From assembly GCA_035532935.1 (NCBI GenBank), contig DATKQE010000085.1, positions 62,001 through 126,000 of the forward strand: a stretch of 64,000 bases of DNA, written 5' to 3'. The notes beneath the pieces are model-generated. The model was not told where the DNA came from. It worked only from the letters and a program-made list of their open reading frames with translations, and made no database searches. Within the stretch, counting starts at the first letter, position 1. Each line of letters starts with the position of its first letter. Shown here in pieces: positions 1 to 8,934 of this stretch. The position numbers and the translations under genes are program-made. The DNA comes from DATJLY01 sp035532935 (lineage in GTDB: Bacteria; Pseudomonadota; Alphaproteobacteria; ATCC43930; CGMCC-115725).

Positions 1-1
1 G

Positions 2-190
2 CCGGAGTTCCACGTCAAGCGCAGCTTCGTCACGACCGGCGAGCATTTCGACAATCGCGTTGCGGTCTTGAGCGGCGTCCGCCCCGGCGACCGGGTGGTC
101 GCGACCGGGCAGCTCAGGCTCATCGACGGCGCGGCGGTTGTGCCCACGGCGGACAGCTTGAAGACCCCGCCCACGGTGCCGGTGAACTGA
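2..190 (+). CDS. C-terminal end of an RND efflux periplasmic adaptor (MFP/HlyD family), partial
   Basis: Only the last 62 codons are present; the gene begins before the window. The peptide has the typical end of a membrane-fusion adaptor: a beta-barrel stretch with V-x-x-G-x-x-x-D-x-R-V-A-V, then G-V-R-P-G-D-R-V-V, and a short tail after the membrane-proximal domain. Adaptors of this family sit in the periplasm and join an inner-membrane RND pump to an outer-membrane channel. The pump gene starts 22 bases downstream on the same strand, which supports the assignment and an operon. No outer-membrane factor is visible here. Confidence 0.85.
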   Translation, partial: PEFHVKRSFVTTGEHFDNRVAVLSGVRPGDRVVATGQLRLIDGAAVVPTADSLKTPPTVPVN

Positions 191-212
191 TCCGGGCGCA
201 GAGGGGCTTGCC

Positions 213-3200
213 ATGGCCATCACCGACCTTTTCGTTCGCCGCCCGGTGCTGTCGCTCGTCGTCAGCCTGCTCATCCTGTTCGTCGGTGCGCGCTCGCTGA
301 TGACCTTGCCGATCCGGCAGTATCCCAAGCTCGACAACACCGTGATCACGGTGACGACGACCTATCCGGGTGCGCCTGCGAGCCTGATGCAGGGCTTCAT
401 CGCGACGCCGATCGAGCAGGCGGTGTCATCGGCCGAAGGCATCGACTACGTCACCTCGAACGCGCAGCAGGGCACGAGCACGGTTCAGGTCTATGTCAAG
501 CTGAACCACGACCCGAACCAGGCGATGACCGACGTCATGGCCAAGGTGCAGCAGGTGAAATACCTGATGCCCAAGGCGGCCAACGATCCCGTCATCACCA
601 AGACCACCGGCCAATCGACGTCGGTCATCTATCTCAGCTTCAGCAGCCCCAACCTCACCAGCCCGGCGATCTCCGATTACCTGACCCGGGTGGTGCAGCC
701 GCTGTTGTCGACGATCGACGGCGTCGCCGCGGTCAACATCCTCGGCGGCCAGACCTTCGCCATGCGGGTCTGGCTCGATCCCGACCGGATGGCGGCGCGC
801 GGCATCTCGGCCGACGACGTCGCCGCGGCGATCCGCGCCAACAATTTCCAGTCCGCGCCCGGCCAAACCAAGGGCTATTTCACCATTACCAGCGTCACCG
901 CCGACACCGGGCTGACCGACGTGGCGCAGTTCCGCGACATGGTGGTGAAGGTGCAGGGCGGCGCCCAGGTGCGGCTCGGCGACATCGCCAAAGTGGAGCT
1001 CGGTCCGCGCCTCACGGCGTCGAGCGTGATGCTCAACGGCGAGCACGCGGTCTTCGTCGGGATCGACGCGACGCCTACCGGCAATCCGCTCACCATCGTC
1101 CGCGACGTGCGCGGGATGATGCCGCAGATCGAGCGCACGCTGCCGCCGTCGCTCAAGATGAAGGTCGCCTACGACACCACGAATTTCATCAAGTCGTCGA
1201 TCAGCGAGGTCGAATGGACGCTCGGCGAGGCGGTACTGATCGTCATCGCCGTGATCTTCCTGTTCCTCGGCACGCCGCGCTCGGTGGCGATCCCCGTGGT
1301 CACGATTCCGCTGTCGCTCATCGGCGCGGGCACGATCATGGTGGTCCTGGGATTCAGCCTCAATCTGCTGACTCTCCTGGCGATGGTGCTGGCGATTGGG
1401 CTGGTCGTCGACGATGCCATCGTCGTCGTCGAGAACGTCTACCGCCACATCGAGCAAGGCCGGACGCCGGTGCAGGCGGCGCTCATCGGCGCGCGCGAGA
1501 TCGTCGGGCCGATCATTGCCATGACTATCACGCTCGCCGCCGTCTATGCGCCGATCGGGCTCCTGACCGGCCTTACCGGCGCGCTCTTTCGCGAGTTCGC
1601 GTTCACGCTGGCCGGCGCCGTCATCATCTCGGGCATCGTCGCACTGACGCTGTCGCCGATGATGTGCTCGGTGCTGCTGACGCGCGAGATGTCCGAGGGG
1701 CGGTTCGCCCGCCTCGTCGACCGCAGCTTCTCCCGCCTTGCCGCCGCCTATGGCAGGCGCCTGGCCGGGTCGCTCGATTACCGGCCGGTGACGGCGCTGT
1801 TCGCGCTCGTCGTGCTCATCAGCATTCCGTTCCTCTATCTCCACACCAAATCCGAGCTCGCTCCGCCCGAGGATCAGGGCTTCCTGTTCGGCATCGTCAA
1901 GGCGCCGCAATACGCCAATCTCGATTACATGGACGCCTATGGCAAACAGCTCGACCGCGTGTTCACCAAATTTCCGGAGAACGATGCGCGCTTTGTCGTC
2001 AACGGCGTCCCGACCCTCAATCAGGGCTTTGCCGGCTTCGTCATGAAGCCGTGGGACGAGCGCAAGCGCTCGGCGCTGCAGATCATGCCGCTGCTGCAGC
2101 AGGCGGCGAACAAGATCACCGGCCTTCGCGCCTTCTTCGTATCGCCGCCGCCGCTGCCGGGCAATTTCGGCGGCCTGCCGGTCCAGATGGTCATCAGCTC
2201 GACCCAGAGCTACCGCTCGGTCTATGAGGTGATGCAGCGGATCAAGGACGCGGCGCGCAAGAGCGGCATGTTCATGGTCATCGACAGCGACCTCGACTTC
2301 AACAACCCGGTCATCCGCGTCCACATCGACCGCGCCAAGGCGCACGATCTCGGCATCAATATGGACGCGATCGGCGATACCCTCGCCCTTCTGGTCGGCG
2401 AGAATTACGTCAACCAGTTCAGCCTCGGCGGCAGGTCCTACGATGTCGTGACGCAGGTGCCGCGCGCCAACCGGCTCACCCCCGACGCGCTCACCCAGTA
2501 TTACGTGAATTCGCCAAGCGGCGGGCCGATCCCGCTCGCCTCGGTGGTCTCGCTCAAGACCGGCACCGATCCCAATGCCTTGACGCAATACAATCAGCTC
2601 AACGCGGCGACGTTCATGGCGGTGCCGATGCCGGGCGTGACGATGGGGCAGGCGGTCGACTTCCTCAACGCGACGGCGCAGAAGCTGCTGCCCGCCGGCT
2701 TCCTGCACGACTACCTCGGCGAGTCGCGGCAATACGTGCAGGAGGGTAACCAGCTCGTCGTCACCATCGCCTTTGCCGTCATCGTCATCTTCCTGGTGCT
2801 GGCGGGCCAGTTCGAGAGCCTGCGCGATCCGCTGGTGATCCTCGTCAGCGTGCCGATGTCGATCTGCGGCGCGCTCATCCCGCTGTTCCTGATCAGCGGC
2901 CAGCTCGGTCCCATCCAGGTGCCGGGCACGACCATCAACATCTACACGCAAGTCGGCCTTCTCACCCTGATCGGCCTGATCAGCAAGCACGGCATCCTCA
3001 TGGTCGCCTTCGCCAACCAGCTGCAGCGTACCGACGGCCTCGACCGGCGCAGCGCGATCGAGCGCGCCGCGCGCATCCGGCTGCGGCCCATCCTGATGAC
3101 CACGGCGGCGATGGTGGTGGGTCTCGTGCCGCTGCTCTTCGCCACCGGCGCGGGCGCGTCGAGCCGCTTCGCCATGGGGCTCGTAATCGTCTCGGGCATG

Positions 3201-3332
3201 TCGATCGGCACGCTGTTCACGCTCTTCGTCGTGCCGGCGGTCTATACGGTCCTGGCCAAGGATCATCGCGCGGCGGCGCATTCGCCGCGCAACGCCGAGA
3301 TCGCCGCGATCGATCATTCGGCGGCGGAGTAG
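213..3332 (+). CDS. RND-family multidrug efflux pump permease (AcrB/MexB/MdtB type)
   Basis: The 1039-residue length is standard for HAE1-type RND pumps, inner-membrane proton antiporters that export hydrophobic compounds. The N-terminus (ITDLFVRRPV) is the usual cytoplasmic start before TM1. Two large periplasmic loops separate two sets of membrane helices, and TM4 carries the proton-relay pair Asp400-Asp401 in the G-L-V-V-D-D-A-I motif. The C-terminal half repeats the fold (Q-F-E-S-L-R-D-P, then G-L-I-x-K-H-G-I-L). It follows the adaptor gene by 22 bases, so the two are probably co-transcribed. Substrate cannot be inferred. A small GTAGCG/CGCTAC hairpin overlaps the stop codon without a T tract. 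Confidence 0.95.
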   Translation: MAITDLFVRRPVLSLVVSLLILFVGARSLMTLPIRQYPKLDNTVITVTTTYPGAPASLMQGFIATPIEQAVSSAEGIDYVTSNAQQGTSTVQVYVKLNHDPNQAMTDVMAKVQQVKYLMPKAANDPVITKTTGQSTSVIYLSFSSPNLTSPAISDYLTRVVQPLLSTIDGVAAVNILGGQTFAMRVWLDPDRMAARGISADDVAAAIRANNFQSAPGQTKGYFTITSVTADTGLTDVAQFRDMVVKVQGGAQVRLGDIAKVELGPRLTASSVMLNGEHAVFVGIDATPTGNPLTIVRDVRGMMPQIERTLPPSLKMKVAYDTTNFIKSSISEVEWTLGEAVLIVIAVIFLFLGTPRSVAIPVVTIPLSLIGAGTIMVVLGFSLNLLTLLAMVLAIGLVVDDAIVVVENVYRHIEQGRTPVQAALIGAREIVGPIIAMTITLAAVYAPIGLLTGLTGALFREFAFTLAGAVIISGIVALTLSPMMCSVLLTREMSEGRFARLVDRSFSRLAAAYGRRLAGSLDYRPVTALFALVVLISIPFLYLHTKSELAPPEDQGFLFGIVKAPQYANLDYMDAYGKQLDRVFTKFPENDARFVVNGVPTLNQGFAGFVMKPWDERKRSALQIMPLLQQAANKITGLRAFFVSPPPLPGNFGGLPVQMVISSTQSYRSVYEVMQRIKDAARKSGMFMVIDSDLDFNNPVIRVHIDRAKAHDLGINMDAIGDTLALLVGENYVNQFSLGGRSYDVVTQVPRANRLTPDALTQYYVNSPSGGPIPLASVVSLKTGTDPNALTQYNQLNAATFMAVPMPGVTMGQAVDFLNATAQKLLPAGFLHDYLGESRQYVQEGNQLVVTIAFAVIVIFLVLAGQFESLRDPLVILVSVPMSICGALIPLFLISGQLGPIQVPGTTINIYTQVGLLTLIGLISKHGILMVAFANQLQRTDGLDRRSAIERAARIRLRPILMTTAAMVVGLVPLLFATGAGASSRFAMGLVIVSGMSIGTLFTLFVVPAVYTVLAKDHRAAAHSPRNAEIAAIDHSAAE

Positions 3333-3440
3333 CGGATACGCTACGGGCGCCGCGGCCGCTTTGTCGCGCCGCCGCCGCCGCCGTTGCCAGGGCCGTGCCT
3401 GCGGCGCATGGTGGACCGCGAACGTCGCAGGAGCGTCCTC

Positions 3441-5162
3441 ATGCATGACCTCGTCATTCGCGGCGGCACCATCATCGACGGCACCGGAAGCCCGGGGTTT
3501 GGCGGCGATCTCGCGATCGAGGGCGAGCGCATCGCCGCCGTCGGCGGCAAGCTCGGCCCCGGCCGGCGCGAGATCGACGCGAGCGGGCTCCTGGTCACGC
3601 CGGGCTGGGTCGACGTGCATACCCATTACGACGGCCAGGCGACCTGGGACCCGCTTCTCGCGCCGTCGTCGTGGCATGGCGTCACCACGGTGATGTTCGG
3701 CAATTGCGGCGTCGGCTTCGCGCCGGTACGGCCCGAGCATCGCGGCGCGCTCATGGATCTGATGGAAGGCGTCGAGGAGATTCCCGGCACGGCGCTCGCC
3801 GAAGGCATGGCGTGGGACTGGGAGAGCTTCCCTGAATTCCTCGACGCGCTGGAACGCCGGAAGCGCGCGATCGACGTTGCCGCCCAGATCGCCCATCTGC
3901 CGCTGCGGGTCTATGTCATGGGCGACCGCGCCATTGGACTTGAGCCGGCCGCCGCCGCCGACATCGCGACCATGCGCCGCCTGACCGAAGAGGCGCTCAG
4001 GGCCGGCGCCTTCGGCTTCACCACCTCGCGCACGGATTCGCACAAGACGCCGCGCGGCGAGATGGTGCCGTCGCGCTTTGCCGAGGAACGGGAGCTGGTC
4101 GGCATCGGCGCGGCGTTGGGCGCGGTCGGCGCCGGCGCCTTCGGCATGAACAGCGATTTCGACGACGAGACGGCCGAGCTCGCCTGGATCACGCGGCTCG
4201 CCAAGGAGACCGGCCGCCCGGTGTGGTTCCTGCTCACCGACCGCTTCAACGAGCCCGGGCGCTGGCAGCGCCTTCTGGCCGCGGTGCATGAAGCGCGCGC
4301 GGCGGGCGCGCCGGTGACGGCGCAGATCGCCGGCCGGCCGATCGGCGTCATGCTCGGCATCGGCACCGCGCTCAACCCGTTCACGATCCGGCCGAGCTAC
4401 CGTCCGCTCGAGGGGCTGCCCGTCGCCGAGCAGTTGCGGCGCCTGCGCGACCCGGCGCTGCGGCGCGCCATCCTGGCCGAGACGCCGGCGCCCGAAGCGG
4501 TGAAGCGCCTGGTGCAGTTTCGCCAGCTCATCGCCACGCGCTGGGACCGCATCTTCGTGATGGGCGATCCGCCCGATTACGAGCCCGGTCCCGAGGCGAG
4601 CATCGCCGTCATTGCTGAGCGCCAGGGGCGCACGCCCGACGAGGTCGCCTACGACTACCTGACCGAGGCCGCGAACCGCTATCTCTTCTTCCCGGTGACG
4701 AATTACGTCGCTGGCGATCACGGCCCCATTCGCGAGATGCTGATGGATCCGGCGACGCTCCTGGGACTGAGCGACGGCGGCGCGCATTGCGCCTCGATCA
4801 TCGATGCCGGGGTGCCGACCTACATGCTGATGCATTGGGGCCGCGACCGGCGCCGCGGGCCGTGCCTGCCGCTCGAGCTGCTGGTCAAGCGCCAGACCAG
4901 CGAGACCGCCGATTTCTTCGGCTTCGCTGATCGCGGCCGGCTCGCGCCGGGTCTGCGCGCCGATGTCAACGTGATCGATTTCGACGGGCTGCGGATTCAC
5001 GCGCCCGAAATCATCAACGACCTGCCCGCCGGCGGGCGCCGCTTTGTCCAACGTGTCGACGGCTATGAGACGACACTCGTTGCCGGGACGCCGGTGTTCG
5101 AGTGCGGCCGCTATACCGGCGCGACCCCGGGCCGGCTGGTACGCGCCGGCCGGCTGCAATAG
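3441..5162 (+). CDS. N-acyl-D-amino-acid deacylase-like amidohydrolase
   Basis: A 573-residue metal-dependent hydrolase of the amidohydrolase superfamily, D-aminoacylase/dihydroorotase-like branch. It opens with the family strand D-L-V-I-R-G-G-T-I-I-D-G-T-G, followed by the metal-binding H-T-H-Y-D-G-Q motif near residue 65, and has a late S-D-G-G-A-H motif carrying the catalytic Asp. The C-terminal stretch (G-R-L-A-P-G-L-R-A-D-V-N-V-I-D) is the usual composite beta-sandwich. I chose ATG 3441, preceded by a CAGGAGCG ribosome site, over in-frame starts 33 and 57 bases upstream, because conserved sequence begins there. Expected reaction: hydrolysis of an N-acyl or cyclic amide; the true substrate is not predictable. 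It stands alone in orientation after the efflux genes. Confidence 0.85.
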   Translation: MHDLVIRGGTIIDGTGSPGFGGDLAIEGERIAAVGGKLGPGRREIDASGLLVTPGWVDVHTHYDGQATWDPLLAPSSWHGVTTVMFGNCGVGFAPVRPEHRGALMDLMEGVEEIPGTALAEGMAWDWESFPEFLDALERRKRAIDVAAQIAHLPLRVYVMGDRAIGLEPAAAADIATMRRLTEEALRAGAFGFTTSRTDSHKTPRGEMVPSRFAEERELVGIGAALGAVGAGAFGMNSDFDDETAELAWITRLAKETGRPVWFLLTDRFNEPGRWQRLLAAVHEARAAGAPVTAQIAGRPIGVMLGIGTALNPFTIRPSYRPLEGLPVAEQLRRLRDPALRRAILAETPAPEAVKRLVQFRQLIATRWDRIFVMGDPPDYEPGPEASIAVIAERQGRTPDEVAYDYLTEAANRYLFFPVTNYVAGDHGPIREMLMDPATLLGLSDGGAHCASIIDAGVPTYMLMHWGRDRRRGPCLPLELLVKRQTSETADFFGFADRGRLAPGLRADVNVIDFDGLRIHAPEIINDLPAGGRRFVQRVDGYETTLVAGTPVFECGRYTGATPGRLVRAGRLQ

Positions 5163-5290
5163 GCGCCGGAGACGCCGGGCCGGCAAAGTCTGCCCATCGC
5201 CCTGCCCATCCTTGGAATGGGCAAGATTGTGGTTTACGTCACGGGACGGAAGCGGTGCAATCGCGGCGATCGCCGTCCGGGGTGAAGCCG

Positions 5291-6205
5291 ATGCTACCGG
5301 AAACCATTGTGCGCGCTGCCATCACCGCGCCGCCGCGAGACGTGCAGCGGCGACTGCGGGCGCTCGCCGCCACGGCCTCGGTCGAGACCCTCGCCCGTGC
5401 CGCTGCGGTGCGTGAGGCCATGGCGGCGCCGCTTGCGCCCGGCAGCGATGTCTACATCACCTGGCTCGCCCGCGACGAAGGCGATGTGCGTGTGGCGGCG
5501 GCGCGGGACTTGCGCCGCGCCGGGCTCAATCCGGTTCCCCATCTCGCCGCCCGCCATCTTGCGAGCCATGCCCAGCTTCACGACCTCCTGGCGCGGCTCG
5601 ACGGCGAGGCGGGCGTGACGCAGGTGCTGCTGATCGGCGGTGATTGCGACCGCCCGCGCGGGCCGTTTCGCTCGGCTCTCGAGGTGCTGGAGCAGGGCGC
5701 GCTCGAGCGCCACGGCATTCGCCGCGTCGGACTTGCTGCCTATCCCGAGGGCCATCCGCGCATTCCCGATACCGTGCTCGAGCGGGAATTGGCCGCGAAG
5801 ATCGCCCATCTGCGCGCGGCCGGCATCCTTCCCCATGTCGTGACGCAGTTCTGCTTCGCGGCGCGGCCGATCCTTGCCTGGCTCGGCCGGTTCCGCGCGC
5901 GCGAAGGCGACGTCCCGGTTCACGTCGGCCTGGCCGGGCCGGCCAAGATCGCGACGCTGCTCAATTTCGCCGCCACCTGCGGCATCGGCGCATCATTGCG
6001 GGCGCTGCGGCGCGGGACGCGGCTGCTCATGGACGCGGGACCCGAGGCGATCCTGCACGAGCTCGTGCAGGACGAGCGCCATGCCGACATCGCGCGGCTT
6101 CACCTCTTCACCTTCGGCGGCGTGCCGCGCACGGCGTCGTGGCTCGGCGCGGTCGCGGGAGGCGCGTTTTCGTTGCGCGACGACGGCTTCGGCTTCACGG
6201 TCTGA
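5291..6205 (+). CDS. Methylenetetrahydrofolate reductase-like protein (MetF family)
   Basis: This 304-residue protein resembles bacterial MetF, the FAD enzyme that reduces 5,10-methylenetetrahydrofolate to the 5-methyl form. Visible family features are the strand ending in L-L-I-G-G-D near the first third, the P-E-G-H-P segment, and Q-F-C-F followed by V-H-V-G-L-A-G-P-A. The sequence is more divergent than housekeeping MetF and lacks an obvious N-terminal F-E-F-F-P-P motif, so it could be a paralogue serving C1 transfer in catabolism (for example demethylation) rather than methionine synthesis. Start ATG 5291 has GGGGTGAAG upstream. It lies 128 bases after the amidohydrolase, facing the crotonase operon. 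Confidence 0.75.
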   Translation: MLPETIVRAAITAPPRDVQRRLRALAATASVETLARAAAVREAMAAPLAPGSDVYITWLARDEGDVRVAAARDLRRAGLNPVPHLAARHLASHAQLHDLLARLDGEAGVTQVLLIGGDCDRPRGPFRSALEVLEQGALERHGIRRVGLAAYPEGHPRIPDTVLERELAAKIAHLRAAGILPHVVTQFCFAARPILAWLGRFRAREGDVPVHVGLAGPAKIATLLNFAATCGIGASLRALRRGTRLLMDAGPEAILHELVQDERHADIARLHLFTFGGVPRTASWLGAVAGGAFSLRDDGFGFTV

Positions 6206-6225
6206 GACGGCCGCGCCGGTCGCGA

Positions 6226-7014
6226 TCAGCCGGTTTCGCCGTTGGGCATCGCCAGCCGCGCGGCGCGCTTCTCGAGGAAGGCGCGCATCCGTTCCATCGC
6301 CTCGGGCGTAGTCTGAGTCAGCGCCGCCACCAGCGCTTCGAAGAACATGCCGTCGTCATGCGACAGATCCTGCATCCGCGGCAGCGCGTTGGTGATGGCG
6401 AAATTTGACACCGGCGGGTTCTCGGCGATCCGCGCCGCCAATTCCTTGGCCTTGGCGAGCGCCGCGCCCGCGCCGGCCAGGTACTGGACGAAATTCGCGC
6501 GTTCGGCCTCGGCGGCGGAGAGCGCGCGGCCGGTCAGCATCATGTCGGCCATGCGCGCCGGCGAAATCAGGCGCGCCACCCGGACCGAGCCGCCGCCGCC
6601 GACGAAAATCCCGCGCTGTCCCTCGGGAAGCGCGAAGAACGCACCTTCTTCGGCGACCCGGACATGCGTCGCGGCGGCCAGCTCCATGCCGCCGCCGATC
6701 ACCGCGCCGGCGAGCGCCGCGACGAACGGGATCGCGCCGCGCTCGATCCGGTCGAAGATCGCATGCCATCCGCGCGAGTGATGGACGTTCTCGATCGGCG
6801 TGCGCTCGGCATGTTCGGCGAGATCGAGCCCGGCCGAGAAATGCTCGCCGTGACCGAAGATCACGCCCGCCCGGGCCTCTGCGGCGGCGCGCAGCACCGC
6901 TGCGTGCAGCTCCGCGATGATCGCATCGTTGAGCGCGTTGCGCTTGGCCGGGCGGTCGAGCCCGATGACGGCGACAGCGCCCTCGAGCGCGTAGGTGATG
7001 TTGCGCGCGTCCAT
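6226..7014 (-). CDS. Enoyl-CoA hydratase/isomerase family protein (crotonase)
   Basis: A 262-residue crotonase-fold protein. The CoA/oxyanion-hole segments are present: F-S-A-G-L-D-L near residue 60 and A-V-I-G-G-G-M-E-L near residue 110, followed by the F-A-L-P-E-G-Q-R-G-I segment. The Glu in L-P-E corresponds to a position often catalytic in hydratases. It is the last gene of a minus-strand set after leuC/leuD-like genes with an 11-base gap, so a role together with that hydro-lyase in degrading a branched or dicarboxylic acid is plausible. Start ATG at 7014 begins directly before the conserved first strand. The specific substrate is not known. Confidence 0.88.
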   Translation of the reverse strand: MDARNITYALEGAVAVIGLDRPAKRNALNDAIIAELHAAVLRAAAEARAGVIFGHGEHFSAGLDLAEHAERTPIENVHHSRGWHAIFDRIERGAIPFVAALAGAVIGGGMELAAATHVRVAEEGAFFALPEGQRGIFVGGGGSVRVARLISPARMADMMLTGRALSAAEAERANFVQYLAGAGAALAKAKELAARIAENPPVSNFAITNALPRMQDLSHDDGMFFEALVAALTQTTPEAMERMRAFLEKRAARLAMPNGETG

Positions 7015-7025
7015 GCTCGGCCCTT

Positions 7026-7529
7026 CTATTGCGCGCGCGGCGCGATCAGTCCTTCGGCCTCGAGCAACGGAAAGATGCCGCCGCCGCGCATCAGCCGCAG
7101 CAGCCGCTCGGGAATGGGCGCGGGCGCGAGCACGGCGCCGCTCTTGGGATTGCGCACCGTCCAGCCGGCGTCGGGCTCGAACTCGGCCGTGTCGCCCTCG
7201 GCGAAGGCGGCATCGACGCCCGGGCATTCGAGCGCCAGGAATCCGAAATTGACGCTGTTGCGGAAGAACAGCCCGTTGATCGATTCGGCGACGAGAAACC
7301 CGATCCCGAGATTGCGCAGCGAGCGCGCGGCCGGGCGGTTCGAGCCCATGCCGAAATTGCGGCCCGCGATGATGACGTCGCCCGGCCGCATCGCATCGAC
7401 CCAGCCCGGCCGGTTGGCGGCGAACACCGCGCGCGCCTGCTCCTCCGCGCTTTTGGCCATGACCGATCCGGGCAGCATCAGATCGGTGTTGATGTCGTCG
7501 CCGAATTTCCACACGCGTCCGGCGATCAT
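7026..7529 (-). CDS. 3-isopropylmalate dehydratase-like small subunit (aconitase swivel domain)
   Basis: A 167-residue swivel-domain subunit of the aconitase family, paired with the large subunit upstream. It starts with G-R-V-W-K-F-G-D-D-I-N-T-D and carries the family motif G-R-N-F-G-M-G-S-N-R around residue 58, which positions substrate carboxylates. The start codon overlaps the stop of the large-subunit gene by four bases (ATGA), typical of translational coupling. Small subunits of this size occur in LeuCD, in archaeal-type homoaconitase and in 2,3-dimethylmalate dehydratase; LeuD of proteobacteria is usually about 200 residues, so this shorter form suggests a catabolic or alternative isomerase. 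The cytoplasmic heterodimer would carry one [4Fe-4S] cluster. Confidence 0.85.
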   Translation of the reverse strand: MIAGRVWKFGDDINTDLMLPGSVMAKSAEEQARAVFAANRPGWVDAMRPGDVIIAGRNFGMGSNRPAARSLRNLGIGFLVAESINGLFFRNSVNFGFLALECPGVDAAFAEGDTAEFEPDAGWTVRNPKSGAVLAPAPIPERLLRLMRGGGIFPLLEAEGLIAPRAQ

Positions 7530-8791
7530 GCGGGCGCTCCCGCGAAATAGTCGGCCGCGCCGGCGATGCGGCCCGCCAATGCCGAGGCCGCCACGGTGGC
7601 GGGCGAGGCCATGTAGATGCGTGCCGACGGGTCGCCCATGCGTCCCTTGAAGTTGCGCGTGCTGGCGGTGATGCAGATCTCGCCCGGCCCGAGCACGCCC
7701 ATGTGCCCGCCGACGCAGGCGCCGCAGGTCGCCGCCGTGACCACCGCGCCGGCCTCGGTCAGCGTCGCGACATAGCCTGCCGCCAGCGCCGCGCGGTAGA
7801 TCGCCTGCGAGCCCGGCGTGACGATGAAGCGCACCCCCGAAGCGACCCGGCGTCCGGCGACGATTTTCGCCGCCGCCTCGAGATCGTCGAGCGTGCCGTT
7901 GGCGCACGAGCCGATGAAGGCCTGGTCGATGCGCTGTCCCGCGACCGCCGCGACCGGAACCGAGCTGTTCACCACCGCGTCGGGCAGCGCCACCAGCGGC
8001 TCGATCCGGTCGAGCGCGAGCGTGCGCCGCTCCTTGTAGCGCGCGTCCGCGTCGGGCCATTGCGGCGTGAACGGCGCCGGGTTGCGCTCGCGCACATAAT
8101 CGAGAAGGCGATCGTCCGGCTCGAAGATGACGAATTCCGCCGACAACTCCGTCCCCATGATGGCGAGCGTGCGGCGCGCGTTGAGGCTCAGACCGGCCAT
8201 GCCCGGGCCGCCGAACTCGACGTTCTGGTTGACATGCGCGCCATAGGTGCCGGCGATATGGAGGAACACGTCCTTGGCCGAGACGCCCGGCCGCAGCCGC
8301 CCCTCGAAGTCGTAGCGGATGGTCTCGCCGACCCGGAACCAGCTCTTGCCCGTCGTGACCGCGAACAGCATCTCGGGCAGGCCGACGCCGCGCGCGGCGC
8401 AATTGAGGGCGCCGCCGCCGCAGGTATGCGAGTCCGCATTGACCAGCACCGTGCCGGGCAGCGCATAGGCCTCGTCGGCAACGACGACGTGGCTGATGCC
8501 CTGGTCGCGGCCGACATCGTGGAAGCGCTTGATGCCGAAACGCTCGGCGAAGCGCCGCGCCGTGGTATGCGCCGCGGCGCTCTGCGCGTCGTTCGCCGGG
8601 ACGAAGTGGTCGAGCACGATCGCCACCTTCCCCGGGTCCGGCACCTTCAGGATTTCGCGCCACGACGCCGGCAGGAAGTTCATGTCGGTGAGGACGCTGG
8701 TCCCGACCTCGACGACCGCGATCTCGCCTGGCGCGACGCTGGCCGCACCGGCGGCGCGTGCCAGGATCTTTTCGGCGATGTTCATGCCCAT
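7526..8791 (-). CDS. 3-isopropylmalate dehydratase-like large subunit (aconitase family)
   Basis: This 421-residue protein is the catalytic [4Fe-4S] subunit of a heteromeric aconitase-family hydro-lyase. Cluster cysteines are visible in G-S-C-A-N-G and T-C-G-A-C-V-G. The N-terminal A-E-K-I-L-A-R, D-H-x-x-P and D-S-H-T motifs are intact. The length (about 420) matches the short LeuC2/homoaconitase/dimethylmalate dehydratase branch rather than the 465-residue leucine LeuC. It pairs with the small subunit by a four-base overlap, and a crotonase gene follows. No leuA or leuB is next to it, so leucine synthesis is only one option. ATG 8791 was preferred to an in-frame start 36 bases upstream since conserved sequence starts at M-N-I-A-E-K. 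Confidence 0.87.
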   Translation of the reverse strand: MGMNIAEKILARAAGAASVAPGEIAVVEVGTSVLTDMNFLPASWREILKVPDPGKVAIVLDHFVPANDAQSAAAHTTARRFAERFGIKRFHDVGRDQGISHVVVADEAYALPGTVLVNADSHTCGGGALNCAARGVGLPEMLFAVTTGKSWFRVGETIRYDFEGRLRPGVSAKDVFLHIAGTYGAHVNQNVEFGGPGMAGLSLNARRTLAIMGTELSAEFVIFEPDDRLLDYVRERNPAPFTPQWPDADARYKERRTLALDRIEPLVALPDAVVNSSVPVAAVAGQRIDQAFIGSCANGTLDDLEAAAKIVAGRRVASGVRFIVTPGSQAIYRAALAAGYVATLTEAGAVVTAATCGACVGGHMGVLGPGEICITASTRNFKGRMGDPSARIYMASPATVAASALAGRIAGAADYFAGAPA

Positions 8792-8866
8792 GGCCGGCTC
8801 CCGAGCGGTGGCACGGTGGACTATCATACAGGACCCGCGCCAAGGGTCGAGGACCGCCGCTGGCGC

Positions 8867-8880
8867 TTGATCCTTATCAA
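8867..8880. promoter_or_regulatory. Perfect FNR/FixK-type box
   Basis: TTGAT-CCTT-ATCAA is a perfect inverted repeat matching the FNR/ANR/FixK consensus TTGAT-N4-ATCAA. Its centre is 29.5 bases before a TAGGCT hexamer (8903-8908), which is the spacing expected when an activator sits at -41.5 (class II). The predicted start near 8915 would leave about 20 bases of leader before the CBS-BON gene. The box lies between the divergent leuC-like gene and the CBS-BON gene. The palindrome and spacing are seen directly; activation under low oxygen is inferred. Confidence 0.75.
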
Positions 8881-8934
8881 GGCCACGCGGCGGGGCTCGG
8901 CCTAGGCTCGGGCCGGGACGTTGGGAGAGCGATC

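Noticed and set aside
3329..3344. Terminator after the RND pump gene
   Set aside because: A six-bp hairpin overlaps the stop codon but has no T tract and is weak.
426..5186. Very long open frame on the minus strand opposite the pump and amidohydrolase genes
   Set aside because: Low-complexity Arg/Asp/His-rich translation, antisense to two clear genes; an artefact of high GC third positions.
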